From positions 1 to 33,609 of the forward strand of contig CANCPC010000021.1 of NCBI GenBank assembly GCA_947379965.1: a DNA stretch of 33,609 bases, in the 5' to 3' direction. Positions within the stretch are counted from its first letter, which is position 1. Each line of letters starts with the position of its first letter. Under the pieces are notes generated by a model, which saw only the letters and a list, made by a program, of their open reading frames with translations, searched no databases and was not told the DNA's origin. The position numbers and the translations under genes are program-made. Shown one piece after another: positions 1 through 7,369 of the stretch. This stretch comes from Flavobacteriaceae bacterium (GTDB lineage: Bacteria; Bacteroidota; Bacteroidia; Flavobacteriales; Flavobacteriaceae).

Positions 1-327
1 ATCCACCAAACCTTGCTCAACGTGAATTCCTTCAACCTTTGTGAGCATTGTTTCTAAAGATTGCGTTTTTAATATACCCACTTTTATTAAAACTCTTTTA
101 TCGGTCACGGCAAATTCAGAAGACCTAATTTTTAGAAAACTTTTACCTAACAAAAACAAACCAAATAGAATTACAACTCCACCAAATGCCCCACTACTGC
201 TGTTTATTTTAGCAATTATAATACCAATTATAATAATTGTTATTCCTTTAAGATATTCACTCCAATTTAATTTTGTTCGATAAACAACTGTTTCACCATT
301 CATCAAATGCTTATTAATATAACTCAT
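1..327 (-). CDS. bacterial PH-domain membrane protein, 3' end outside window
   Basis: The minus strand is open from an ATG at 327 to the window edge, giving the first 109 residues of a protein that begins MSYINKHLMNGETVVYR. A soluble start is followed by a hydrophobic stretch at about residues 29-62, consistent with one or two membrane segments. Then comes a region typical of the bPH2 (YdbS/YdbT, DUF304) domain: FAVTDKRVLIKVGILKTQSLE, followed by MLTKVEGIHVEQGLVD at the edge. The family is membrane-bound with a pleckstrin-like domain, and its biochemical role is poorly defined. The stop codon lies beyond base 1. The product is probably only somewhat longer, since relatives are short. The ATG at 327 is chosen because a -7 like element sits upstream at 391-398 and the N-terminus matches my recollection of this family in flavobacteria. 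The family assignment is from recognition, without a search. Confidence 0.72.
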   Translation of the reverse strand, partial: MSYINKHLMNGETVVYRTKLNWSEYLKGITIIIIGIIIAKINSSSGAFGGVVILFGLFLLGKSFLKIRSSEFAVTDKRVLIKVGILKTQSLETMLTKVEGIHVEQGLVD

Positions 328-390
328 AATAAATTTATTTTGTTTTTGCGCCTACTCTATAAAGTTTTCAGCTACCCTTTCAATTTTTAT

Positions 391-398
391 CAAAACTA
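391..398 (-). promoter_or_regulatory. candidate -7 promoter element for the PH-domain gene
   Basis: Read on the minus strand this is TAGTTTTG, an exact match to the Bacteroidota -7 consensus TAnnTTTG. It would place transcription initiation near 385 and give a leader of about 58 nt before the ATG at 327. No good -33 TTTG element was found at the usual distance, so this remains a weak call. The rest of 328-609 holds no gene. Confidence 0.35.
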
Positions 399-550
399 TA
401 ATACGTAATTATTTATTCCTTACGGGAAACCTCATTTTGGCAAAATTTTTTTTATAATTAGAATAAAAAATAATTTCCATTATAAAAAAATGAATAAAAA
501 AAATCAGAAATAATCAATGAAATAGTAGGTTAACAAAAAAATAAAAATAA

Positions 551-589
551 AAAATGGGCAATTACTACAATAAAGTAATTGCCCATTTT
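551..589 (-). terminator. stem-loop terminator downstream of the DUF4252 pair
   Basis: A perfect 15-bp inverted repeat (551-565 and 575-589, core ATGGGCAATTAC) encloses a 9-nt loop. It is flanked on both sides by A/T runs, so it can act as a rho-independent terminator in either orientation. It lies 21 bases after the stop of the minus-strand gene at 610-1146, which it most likely terminates. Confidence 0.85.
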
Positions 590-609
590 TAATAAAAAAA
601 ATTGGTATT

Positions 610-1146
610 CTATTTCTTAAACAGTTCTTGTAAAGGTTTTAACTGCTCTAGATTTATATTCGAGCTTTTGAGGACAGAAATCATAGTCATACAATTTGTT
701 GGATTCATGTCTTTTCCCAAAATTCGAACCAAAACAAAACCCGAATCTTTTTTATTTGCGTATAGTACAAGCTCATTTATAGGACTATCAGAATCTATAT
801 AATAAAGTGAAGCCCCTTCTTTGCCAGAACTCAACTTCATTAATTGCTGGTATTTGGCCTCTTTTAAAATCCCATTCACTTTCGCGAGTTCAACTTCAAA
901 CTGAGCTTTGTTATTATCATTTATCTTAAATGCCAAAACATTCATTTTGTCAAAAGATTGCAACGCTTTATTTTGATCTACCGATAATTTAGTTGCATCT
1001 ACATTCAAAATACTTGGCGAAATATCTAATGCTACAAAGTTCTTGTTTTCAGTATTTTCAACAAAATATTTTTGCAAGCTGGGCGCCGTATTGCAACTTG
1101 CCAAAAGCAAGCTAAACAACACAAATAAACTACCTATAACTTTCAT
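610..1146 (-). CDS. DUF4252 domain lipoprotein
   Basis: A 178-residue protein with a lipoprotein signal: a hydrophobic stretch at residues 4-17 ends in the lipobox LASC with Cys18. It should therefore be exported and lipid-anchored. The mature part looks like the DUF4252 family common in Bacteroidota, although its sequence is divergent. The function of the family is unknown. The ATG directly follows the TAA of the upstream DUF4252 gene (TAAATG), so the two are surely co-transcribed and probably translationally coupled. A strong stem-loop follows at 551-589. In many relatives such pairs sit next to an ECF sigma factor gene, but none is visible here. Confidence is high for the gene and its export, and moderate for the family. 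Confidence 0.82.
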   Translation of the reverse strand: MKVIGSLFVLFSLLLASCNTAPSLQKYFVENTENKNFVALDISPSILNVDATKLSVDQNKALQSFDKMNVLAFKINDNNKAQFEVELAKVNGILKEAKYQQLMKLSSGKEGASLYYIDSDSPINELVLYANKKDSGFVLVRILGKDMNPTNCMTMISVLKSSNINLEQLKPLQELFKK

Positions 1147-1677
1147 TTACTTTTTACCTTTAGTTGCTCTTTTCAAAATTTCACCACCCGGTATTCTCAT
1201 TTTATCAGTAAGAGCCGAAATTTCACTCAAGTCGAATGCACCTGTGAGCGACAACAAAACCGTTGGATTTTCCTTTGTTCCACCATCAATAAACATCAAA
1301 AGTTCTTTTATTTCACCCTCACTTGCCCCAGATTTTACCATGATTCGAATGTTTTTTCCACTTTCATTTACGCGCATTAATTCTTCTAATCCGTTTGATT
1401 TTATGTAGGTTTCGGCTGCAGCTTTCATTTCGGTTGTCACTCGTGTACTTGCGGTCGTATACACTTTTAGATTATCAAGCTTTTTGATCAAATTCATGTA
1501 TTGCTGGGCTTCTTTATCAGAAGAATCCATTTTTACTTTACTCATCAATTCGAACATCTTCTTGTTGACAACAATAGAAGTTACCTCCTCTTGTCCATCG
1601 AATTTATCGAAAGCTGCTTGCCCAAAAAACACATTCGATGCCAATGTCATTACTATTGTTACTATTATTTTTTTCAT
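1147..1677 (-). CDS. DUF4252 domain exported protein
   Basis: A 176-residue protein with a Sec signal peptide (MKKIIVTIVMTLASNVFFGQ, cleavage likely around residue 20) and no lipobox. It is probably periplasmic, whereas its downstream partner at 610-1146 is a lipoprotein. The mature domain resembles DUF4252: a helical start (EVTSIVVNKKMFELMSK), then a central segment (LKVYTTAS) and a C-terminal LLSLTGAFDLSEISALT, which I recognise as typical of the family. No catalytic residues are known. It is the first gene of a two-gene unit. Upstream, 1678-1968 contains no gene and no clear promoter on the minus strand beyond a degenerate TTACTTTG-like sequence. Confidence 0.85.
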   Translation of the reverse strand: MKKIIVTIVMTLASNVFFGQAAFDKFDGQEEVTSIVVNKKMFELMSKVKMDSSDKEAQQYMNLIKKLDNLKVYTTASTRVTTEMKAAAETYIKSNGLEELMRVNESGKNIRIMVKSGASEGEIKELLMFIDGGTKENPTVLLSLTGAFDLSEISALTDKMRIPGGEILKRATKGKK

Positions 1678-1968
1678 TGTTTTTCTAATTATGATTATAT
1701 AAAATTAAGTTTTCAGAAGCTCTTTTTCCAATATTCTTTACATTTTCTATGCCAATATTTCTGTTTTCGAGATTATAAATATAGTTCGATATACTTTTTA
1801 AGCAAAGTAACAAAAAATAGGCTTGCATTATCCTATCACAATTTCATAAAAAAATACGCATTAAAGACATTTCTAACTACTAGACGAAACTAACTTATTT
1901 TTGTTACAAACTCTCTAAAATATCACTAAAGTTAGTAACTTAGCTTTTTATTAAATAAAACTAAAATC
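1678..1968. other. intergenic region between divergent DUF4252 and S41 peptidase genes
   Basis: This AT-rich stretch of 291 bp separates two divergently transcribed genes. I see no credible reading frame in it. An imperfect 18-bp palindrome lies at 1926-1943 (CTAAAGTTAGTAACTTAG), just upstream of the S41 peptidase start. Its right part overlaps a degenerate -7 element (TAACTTAG), so it could be an operator, but there is no further support. Confidence 0.4.
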
Positions 1969-3450
1969 ATGAAAACAAAATTCAAGATTCTCATTCTCCT
2001 CCTTCTTGCTGGCCTTATCTTTCAAAGTTGCCATGACAAGGATGATTCAGCAGTTCCTGTAGTTAAGACTAATTTAGAGGTTCAAAATTTTATTTGGAAG
2101 GGTCTTAATCTCTATTATTTATGGCAAGCTGATGTACCTAATTTGTCTGACACCCGATTTGCAAATCAAACACAACTAGATGCTTTTTTGACAGGATACC
2201 CAGAACCAGAGACTTTGTTTCAAAATTTACTTAACAAACCTGTAAGTCTTTTTCCTAACGGAGATGCTATTGATCGTTTTAGCTGGATTGTGAGTGATTA
2301 TTTGGTGTTAGAAGGTCAGCTTCAAGGATCTACAACAAATAATGGAGTAGAATTTGGATTGAGTTATAAATCTTCTGGTTCAACTGAAATTGTGGGTTGG
2401 GTTCGCTATATCATTCCAGGTTCGGATGCAGCAAATAAAGACATTCATCGAGGTGATATTTTTTATGGTGTTAATGGAACTCAGCTTACCGTTAGCAATT
2501 ACCAAGCGCTTTTATTTGGAACAAATAACGATTACACTTTAAATTTAGCCGATATAAGTGGTGGTGTAATCACTCCTAATGGAAGAAATATTGCACTAAC
2601 AAAAACGGTATTAGACGAAAATCCAATTTTGGTAAATACTGTTATCACAGCGGGTACTCACAAAATAGGTTATTTAATGTATAATGGTTTTTATTCTAAT
2701 TATGATACTCAATTAAATACAGCTTTTGCGAGCTTAAAATCACAAGGAGTAACTGATTTTGTTCTTGATTTGCGCTATAACGGTGGTGGTTCTATTCAAA
2801 CTGCAACCCGTTTAGCAAGTATGATAACTGGACAATTTACGGGTCAAGTATTTGCAAAGCAACAATGGAATGCAAAAATACAATCCTATTTTGATGCCAA
2901 TAGTTCGCAATCGTTGCTAAATCTATTTACCGATAAAATAGGAACAACTCCTATCAATAGTTTGAATATGACCAAAGTTTACATTCTAACTTCCAGAGGA
3001 ACAGCATCAGCCAGTGAATTAGTTATCAACGGATTGAAACCTTATGTTAGTGTTGTTCAAATAGGAGATGTAACGGTTGGTAAAAATGTAGGTTCGGTAA
3101 CTTTATACGATTCCCCTGATTTTGGCAATAGTAACAGAAACCCAAATCATCGTTATGCGATGCAACCTTTAGTTTTAAAAATTGTCAACGGACTTGGGTT
3201 TGGTGATTATCAAAGTGGCCTAGTTCCAAATTATGATCTTAAGGAAACACCAAGCAATCTTGGTGTTCTTGGAAATCCTTCTGAACCTTTATTAAGCTTA
3301 GCTATAGCAAAAATTACCGGTACTGGAAAAAGAGCTCAACCAAGCCCTGGAATAGAATTGGATTATTTCAAAGATTCGAAATCAATAAACGGTATACAAA
3401 ACCAAATGTATCTTGAAAAAGCGCCCGCAGGTTTACTGAAAGCATTGTAA
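1969..3450 (+). CDS. S41 family (C-terminal processing) peptidase lipoprotein with PDZ domain
   Basis: A 493-residue protein with a lipoprotein signal (lipobox FQSC, Cys21), so probably anchored in the envelope. The order is: an N-terminal helical region (about 35-110), a PDZ-like region (about 120-190, including GSDAANKDIHRGDIFYGVNG), and an S41 protease core (about 225-420). The serine-lysine dyad is visible: Ser347 in RGTASASEL and Lys372 in TVGKNVGS, 25 residues apart as in Prc/CtpA. LDLRYNGGGS is the conserved strand-loop of the family. Members cut proteins near the C-terminus, and the substrate here is unknown. It stands alone as a transcription unit ending in a stem-loop at 3452-3515. 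Confidence 0.92.
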   Translation: MKTKFKILILLLLAGLIFQSCHDKDDSAVPVVKTNLEVQNFIWKGLNLYYLWQADVPNLSDTRFANQTQLDAFLTGYPEPETLFQNLLNKPVSLFPNGDAIDRFSWIVSDYLVLEGQLQGSTTNNGVEFGLSYKSSGSTEIVGWVRYIIPGSDAANKDIHRGDIFYGVNGTQLTVSNYQALLFGTNNDYTLNLADISGGVITPNGRNIALTKTVLDENPILVNTVITAGTHKIGYLMYNGFYSNYDTQLNTAFASLKSQGVTDFVLDLRYNGGGSIQTATRLASMITGQFTGQVFAKQQWNAKIQSYFDANSSQSLLNLFTDKIGTTPINSLNMTKVYILTSRGTASASELVINGLKPYVSVVQIGDVTVGKNVGSVTLYDSPDFGNSNRNPNHRYAMQPLVLKIVNGLGFGDYQSGLVPNYDLKETPSNLGVLGNPSEPLLSLAIAKITGTGKRAQPSPGIELDYFKDSKSINGIQNQMYLEKAPAGLLKAL

Positions 3451-3451
3451 A

Positions 3452-3515
3452 TTAAACACAAATTCCACAGATTCACACTAGTTAATTGGTATAAATCTGT
3501 GGAATCTTTGTTTAA
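3452..3515. terminator. bidirectional terminator between S41 peptidase and btuB-like gene
   Basis: A long imperfect inverted repeat (3452-3473 and 3494-3515; core TTCCACAGATT/AATCTGTGGAA) fills the gap between two convergent genes and has T/A-rich ends. It can terminate both. Confidence 0.75.
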
Positions 3516-3532
3516 ACTTTTCTCTAAGTGTA

Positions 3533-5473
3533 TTACAAATTGATATTCAATCCCAATTTGAAGTTACGTCCAAGTGAATTATAACCCACGTTTTCGACGA
3601 AAGCAGCATTAAAAATATTGCTTGCCGTTCCAAAAACTGACAATCTATTTTTTACCAATTCATATCGCAAAGTTGCGTTTACTAATTGATAAGAACCCAA
3701 AACTACATTTTGCGTTTCATAGGTATTCCCGTCAAAAAAAGCATCTTTTCTGCTATTCAGATATTGATAATTCAAGTTGAAGAAAGCGTTTTTGTTGATT
3801 TGAAAATCCAAAGAAGAATTCACTTTATGCTTCGGAATCAATCGATCTAAGGCTTCATCCACTTGCGTAAAAGTATAATTAGAAATCCATTTTATTTTTT
3901 CGTTTAACGCCAAAGTGATTTCGGTTTCTATTCCTTTTGCTTTATTCGTTCCGTCAATATTGATGTATTTATAGGCAGGTGAAAATCCGATGAAATTAGT
4001 TTGTTCGCGGTAAAAACCAACCATATTTAATTTGATTTTTTTGTCTAAAAGTTGGGTTTCAAAACCCGCTTCGATAGTGCGGTTTTTCTCGGGCGTTAAT
4101 CCCGTATTTCCATATTGAGAATACAATTGATAGATACTTGGTGTTACAAAAGCGGTGCTATAAGAAGCCAAAACCTTCAACGGAATAACTTTAAAATCAC
4201 ACGAAGGATTTACATTATAAACCAACTGATTACCGTATTCGCTATGAATATTTAATCGGGCGCCAACATTTAGATTCAAACCAAAATCCGAAATAAAAAC
4301 TCCCGTTAGGTAAGGATCGATCATATTAAATTTGGCGTTTTCTTTTACAATACTTCCATAAGGCGTAACGCTACTCATATCAAAAAACTGATATTGTGTT
4401 CCAGCAACCAAAAACAAAGACTTAGAAAAATTGTATTTATTGTAAGCATCAATATTCACACTTCTGGAATCGTATTGTGAAAATCCAACTGTTCCTGAAA
4501 AACTATCTAATTCATTATAAGCACGCGTTATTTTATTAAAACTCGAATTCAACACCAATTGCCCGTTATTGTATTTGTACTTTGGCATAAAGCCAAAACG
4601 AAATTGTTCCGTTTTTGAATGGTCTAAATTAGTGTCATTTGTTCCTGTATTATCAAAACCACCGTCATAATCATTGTTGATTTTGTCATAATTCCCGAAG
4701 AAATCCAAAGTCAGTTTATCAGTAACTTGATAACCCAATTTCGCCAAATAATTCAATCTCGAAAAACGATCCGCTTCATAAATTGTACTCGGATTTGGAG
4801 GTGCAATTTGCGACATTCCATTCGTTTCCGTGCTGTTCAACGAAGCAAAATAATTGATTTTTTTTACGTTTCCGTTTACCGAAAATCCTTGGCTAAAATC
4901 CTCTGGTCTAGTTTTGGATGTGCATGCCGTATTAGTAGTTCCAGCATTAAAATAAGCATTTCCCTGAATGGATTTCTTCCCCGATTTCTTCAACGTAATA
5001 TTAATGACCCCAGTTGCAGCTCCAGTTCCATACAAAGTACTCGAAGCGCCTTTCATAATTTCGATACTCTCCACCTGATTGGCAGGTAGCAATCGCAAGT
5101 CGTATTCGATACTTATTCCCGAAGCATCCGTAACCGGAATTCCGTCAACCAAGATGAGTACTTGATTGTTTCTTCCTCCCCGAATGTGAAAGCCCAAATT
5201 TTTACCAGGTACGCTTTGGTTTCCATCAATTTCAATCCCCGCAACCGAACTCAGAATGGACGCAATACTTTGCCCTTCCTTCGTTCTTAAATCTTTAGAG
5301 GTGATTTTGGTGATTACTTTTCCCGATTTTTCTTTCACCAAAGCAAATTTGGAATCCGAAATTACAACTTCATCTAATAGAGTTGATGAAGCATAAGTGT
5401 CTTTTTGCTGCGCAAAAACACAGTTAGTCATTAGCACGAATAACGCACTAATACGAACGAATTGATTGTTCAT
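3533..5473 (-). CDS. btuB: TonB-dependent receptor, BtuB-like (cobalamin uptake)
   Basis: A 646-residue outer-membrane receptor. Residues 1-21 form a signal peptide (cleavage near VFA-QQ). A TonB-box-like segment (DEVVIS) is at about 34-39. The plug domain covers about 45-163, with the typical FHIRGGRNNQVLILVDGIP and IMKGASSTLYGTGAATGVIN. The rest is a beta-barrel ending in an aromatic/aliphatic strand (NFKLGLNINL). The family imports large metal chelates across the outer membrane using TonB energy. Substrate assignment to cobalamin rests on the cobalamin riboswitch in its leader and on the divergent btuFCD-like genes, not on barrel residues. Length fits BtuB-type receptors (about 600-650) rather than SusC-type. 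A B12 precursor (cobinamide) is an alternative substrate. Confidence 0.88.
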   Translation of the reverse strand: MNNQFVRISALFVLMTNCVFAQQKDTYASSTLLDEVVISDSKFALVKEKSGKVITKITSKDLRTKEGQSIASILSSVAGIEIDGNQSVPGKNLGFHIRGGRNNQVLILVDGIPVTDASGISIEYDLRLLPANQVESIEIMKGASSTLYGTGAATGVINITLKKSGKKSIQGNAYFNAGTTNTACTSKTRPEDFSQGFSVNGNVKKINYFASLNSTETNGMSQIAPPNPSTIYEADRFSRLNYLAKLGYQVTDKLTLDFFGNYDKINNDYDGGFDNTGTNDTNLDHSKTEQFRFGFMPKYKYNNGQLVLNSSFNKITRAYNELDSFSGTVGFSQYDSRSVNIDAYNKYNFSKSLFLVAGTQYQFFDMSSVTPYGSIVKENAKFNMIDPYLTGVFISDFGLNLNVGARLNIHSEYGNQLVYNVNPSCDFKVIPLKVLASYSTAFVTPSIYQLYSQYGNTGLTPEKNRTIEAGFETQLLDKKIKLNMVGFYREQTNFIGFSPAYKYINIDGTNKAKGIETEITLALNEKIKWISNYTFTQVDEALDRLIPKHKVNSSLDFQINKNAFFNLNYQYLNSRKDAFFDGNTYETQNVVLGSYQLVNATLRYELVKNRLSVFGTASNIFNAAFVENVGYNSLGRNFKLGLNINL

Positions 5474-5499
5474 TTAATAAAACATTTTTAATACTAAAA

Positions 5500-5526
5500 A
5501 TGGGAGAAAAGCATAGAATTACCCAT
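5500..5526 (-). promoter_or_regulatory. possible expression-platform hairpin of the cobalamin riboswitch
   Basis: On the minus strand, ATGGG (5526-5522) can pair with CCCAT (5504-5500), followed by TTTTTAG. This is a short, weak terminator-like hairpin between the B12 box and the btuB start codon at 5473. The stem is only 5 bp with a 17-nt loop, so control could instead act on translation. Confidence 0.3.
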
Positions 5527-5566
5527 ACCCAAACCTTTTTTCCCGAAAGTTTGATACTCGATGTAA

Positions 5567-5815
5567 TAGGCAGGTCTCCTGGCTTGCGTCTTGTTGTTGA
5601 CCTTCCCACCACGCAAGGCGTGGCAGTGGTTTTGTAGATAACAACAAGCTTGATAGCTTACAGTTGCGGGTACAGCCCAGGATTTTCGATTTAAGATTTA
5701 AGATTTAGGATTTAAGATTTTTTACAATCTGAAATCGGTTATCTACAATCTGCGATCTCTCACCTGATTCCCTTTTAATGCCATTTTAAAATTAAAAACA
5801 GCAACCTCATACGGC
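5567..5815 (-). ncRNA. cobalamin riboswitch in the btuB leader
   Basis: Read on the minus strand, the conserved parts of the cobalamin aptamer appear in order: AAAAGGGAATCAGGTG (about 5776-5761), then CTGGGCTGTACCCGCAACTGTAA (5680-5658), a variable stem with ACCACTGCCACGCC, and the B12 box AGCCAGGAGACCTGCC (5584-5569). This is the classic element that shuts off cobalamin uptake genes when the cofactor is abundant. It ends about 95 nt before the btuB ATG. Unusually, about 70 nt of repetitive sequence lies between GGTG and AAAATCCTGGGCTG, where most aptamers have only a few bases (see repeat at 5687-5757). A matching -7 element just upstream (5818-5825) puts the transcript start right at the aptamer. 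Confidence 0.95.
5687..5757. repeat. heptamer-type repeat insertion inside the riboswitch aptamer
   Basis: On the plus strand, GATTTAA units (GATTTAA, GATTTAA, GATTTAG, GATTTAA, then GATTTTT) follow one another every 7 bp at 5688-5722. Two copies of ACAATCTG begin 21 bp (three heptads) apart at 5724 and 5745, each followed by a variant of AAATC/CGATC. The block is low-complexity, and I found no self-complementary stem in it that would fold into one of the normal aptamer helices. Confidence 0.8.
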
Positions 5816-5817
5816 TG

Positions 5818-5825
5818 CAAAGGTA
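5818..5825 (-). promoter_or_regulatory. -7 promoter element for the riboswitch-btuB transcript
   Basis: The minus-strand sequence TACCTTTG matches the Bacteroidota -7 consensus TAnnTTTG exactly. Initiation about 6 nt downstream falls near 5812, immediately before the aptamer, which supports the call. No clear -33 TTTG was seen at 17-20 nt. Confidence 0.6.
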
Positions 5826-6115
5826 AATGAATTGGAATGTATTATTTCATTTTATCCGTAAAAGATAAAATCAAAATGTTATTTAATTTTAAAAACTAAA
5901 AATCAATACGCAAGAATAGTAATTCATTCTTAACTTTCATCCTTTTTAAAAGTTAAAAACGGCAACTAAAACTAACCTTTAAAACGAAGCATAAAGATTC
6001 TTTTAATTCTACCAATTATAGGTTTAGCAATACTTTACTAAAAAATATTTTTTATTTTGTTGAATCAAAATGTATCAAACGTTACACAAGGTTACTTTAA
6101 TAAAAAACAAAATGA
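5826..6115. other. intergenic region between btuB and btuF promoters
   Basis: This AT-rich region of about 290 bp has no credible gene. It contains a short inverted repeat, TTTTATC/GATAAAA (5850-5870), near the btuB promoter. I searched by eye for a second B12 box or aptamer facing btuF and saw none, so the ABC transporter side seems not to carry its own riboswitch. Confidence 0.5.
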
Positions 6116-6123
6116 TACTTTTG
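6116..6123 (+). promoter_or_regulatory. -7 promoter element for btuF
   Basis: TACTTTTG matches TAnnTTTG exactly and lies 15 bp before the btuF ATG at 6139, predicting an unusually short leader of about 10 nt. A clear -33 element is not visible. Confidence 0.5.
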
Positions 6124-6138
6124 TAAAAAATACAAGAA

Positions 6139-7278
6139 ATGAAATTTGTTCAAAATACTGCGTTTTGCTTTTTTGCCTTTTTGTTATTTATCCAATGCAA
6201 AGAAGGAACAAAAAAGGAAATTCCAATAGTCAATTCCAAAAATGAAATTCAGTATGCCAAAGGATTAGAAATTTATAAATACAACGGTTATTCAATTCTA
6301 AAAGTTACCAAACCTTGGCCAAAAGCCAAAGCTATTTTCACCTATATTCTTCAAGAAAAAAATGGTAAAATCCCTGATAGTTTAAAGAAGTTTACTATTA
6401 TTCCAATTCCTATAAAATCGATTGTCGTGACTTCGACCACGCATATTCCAGCTTTGGAATTATTGGGCGTCGAAAATACTTTAGTAGGTTTTCCTAACAC
6501 TGATTTTATTTCATCGAAAAAAACCAGAAAATTAATCGACACCGGAAAAATTAGAGAAGTAGGATCGAATGAAACCTTAAATACCGAAGTTTTAATCGAT
6601 TTGCAACCCGATATAATTGTTAGTTTTGGTTTAACCGATAGTAATCCAACATTAGACAATCTTCAAAAAAGTGGCCTAAAAGTGATGCTCGACGGCGATT
6701 GGACAGAGAATTCCCCTCTTGGAAAAGCAGAATGGATTAAGTTTTTTGGCGCCCTATACGGATTAGATTCCAAAGCAAGTTCATTGTTTTCCAACATAGA
6801 AAAAGAATACCTAAACACATTAGAAATAGCAAAAAAAGCAACTTCAAGACCAACCGTTTTAAGTGGATCTTTGTATCAAGAACAATGGTTTGTGCCACAA
6901 GGAGAATGTTGGGCCTCTTTCTTTTTGAAAGATGCACAATCCAATTATTTATGGTCAGCCACAAAAGGAACCGGAAGTTTGTCGCTGTCGTTTGAAACTG
7001 TTTTAGAAAAAGCTCAAAATGCAGATTTCTGGATTGCTCCTGGTGACTTTTCATCCTTAAAAGAAATGAGCGATAGCAATCCGCATTATTGTGAGTTTAC
7101 TTCATTTAAAAATAAAAAAGTATATTCGTATGCCTTAAATAAAGGAGCAAAAGGTGGAACCCTTTATTTTGAATGGTCTCCTACCCGACCGGATTGGGTT
7201 TTGAAAGATTTAATTAAAATTTTCCATCCTGAATTAGTGCCGAATCATCAACTTTTTTTCTTAAAGAAATTAGAATAG
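6139..7278 (+). CDS. btuF: ABC transporter substrate-binding lipoprotein, BtuF-like
   Basis: A 379-residue lipoprotein (lipobox FIQC, Cys20). The region from about 95 to 350 looks like the class III periplasmic-binding fold used for cobalamin and iron chelates: SIVVTSTTHIPALELLG, then NTEVLIDLQPDIIVSFG, then a long helix and a second lobe with VPQGECWASFFLKDAQSNYLW and a late FEWSPTRPDWVLKDLIKIFHP. An extra N-terminal segment of about 70 residues precedes the domain, as I recall for the flavobacterial branch. It should capture substrate delivered by the BtuB-like receptor and pass it to the permease encoded next. Position opposite a riboswitch-controlled receptor argues for cobalamin, but iron-siderophore binding cannot be excluded from sequence alone. 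Confidence 0.82.
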   Translation: MKFVQNTAFCFFAFLLFIQCKEGTKKEIPIVNSKNEIQYAKGLEIYKYNGYSILKVTKPWPKAKAIFTYILQEKNGKIPDSLKKFTIIPIPIKSIVVTSTTHIPALELLGVENTLVGFPNTDFISSKKTRKLIDTGKIREVGSNETLNTEVLIDLQPDIIVSFGLTDSNPTLDNLQKSGLKVMLDGDWTENSPLGKAEWIKFFGALYGLDSKASSLFSNIEKEYLNTLEIAKKATSRPTVLSGSLYQEQWFVPQGECWASFFLKDAQSNYLWSATKGTGSLSLSFETVLEKAQNADFWIAPGDFSSLKEMSDSNPHYCEFTSFKNKKVYSYALNKGAKGGTLYFEWSPTRPDWVLKDLIKIFHPELVPNHQLFFLKKLE

Positions 7279-7284
7279 AGAATC

Positions 7285-7309
7285 AATTAAAAATTACGAA
7301 TTAAAAATT
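7285..7309. repeat. short direct repeat between btuF and btuC
   Basis: AATTAAAAATTACG is followed directly by AATTAAAAATT, a 14-bp (two-heptad) tandem in the 91-bp gap between btuF and btuC. It resembles the AT-rich heptad repeats found in the riboswitch leader. Confidence 0.55.
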
Positions 7310-7369
7310 GTTGTTTTTATCTAGAACGAAATTTCATTAATTCAAAAAACTCAATTAGCTTTAAATAAC

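Noticed and set aside
41..283. Plus-strand open frame of 80 codons with a hydrophobic C-terminus
   Set aside because: It is the antisense shadow of the PH-domain protein gene, which reads through 327-1 on the minus strand and has a recognisable domain.
1926..1943. Imperfect palindrome before the S41 peptidase gene as an operator
   Set aside because: Single copy, AT-rich and imperfect; chance occurrence is likely, so it is noted only within the intergenic entry.
4727..5089. 120-codon plus-strand frame inside btuB
   Set aside because: Antisense shadow of the receptor's plug domain; composition is not protein-like.
5687..5757. Possible CRISPR-like or regulatory iteron array
   Set aside because: The unit is only 7 bp with no spacers and no cas or replication genes; it fits a low-complexity mini-repeat insertion.
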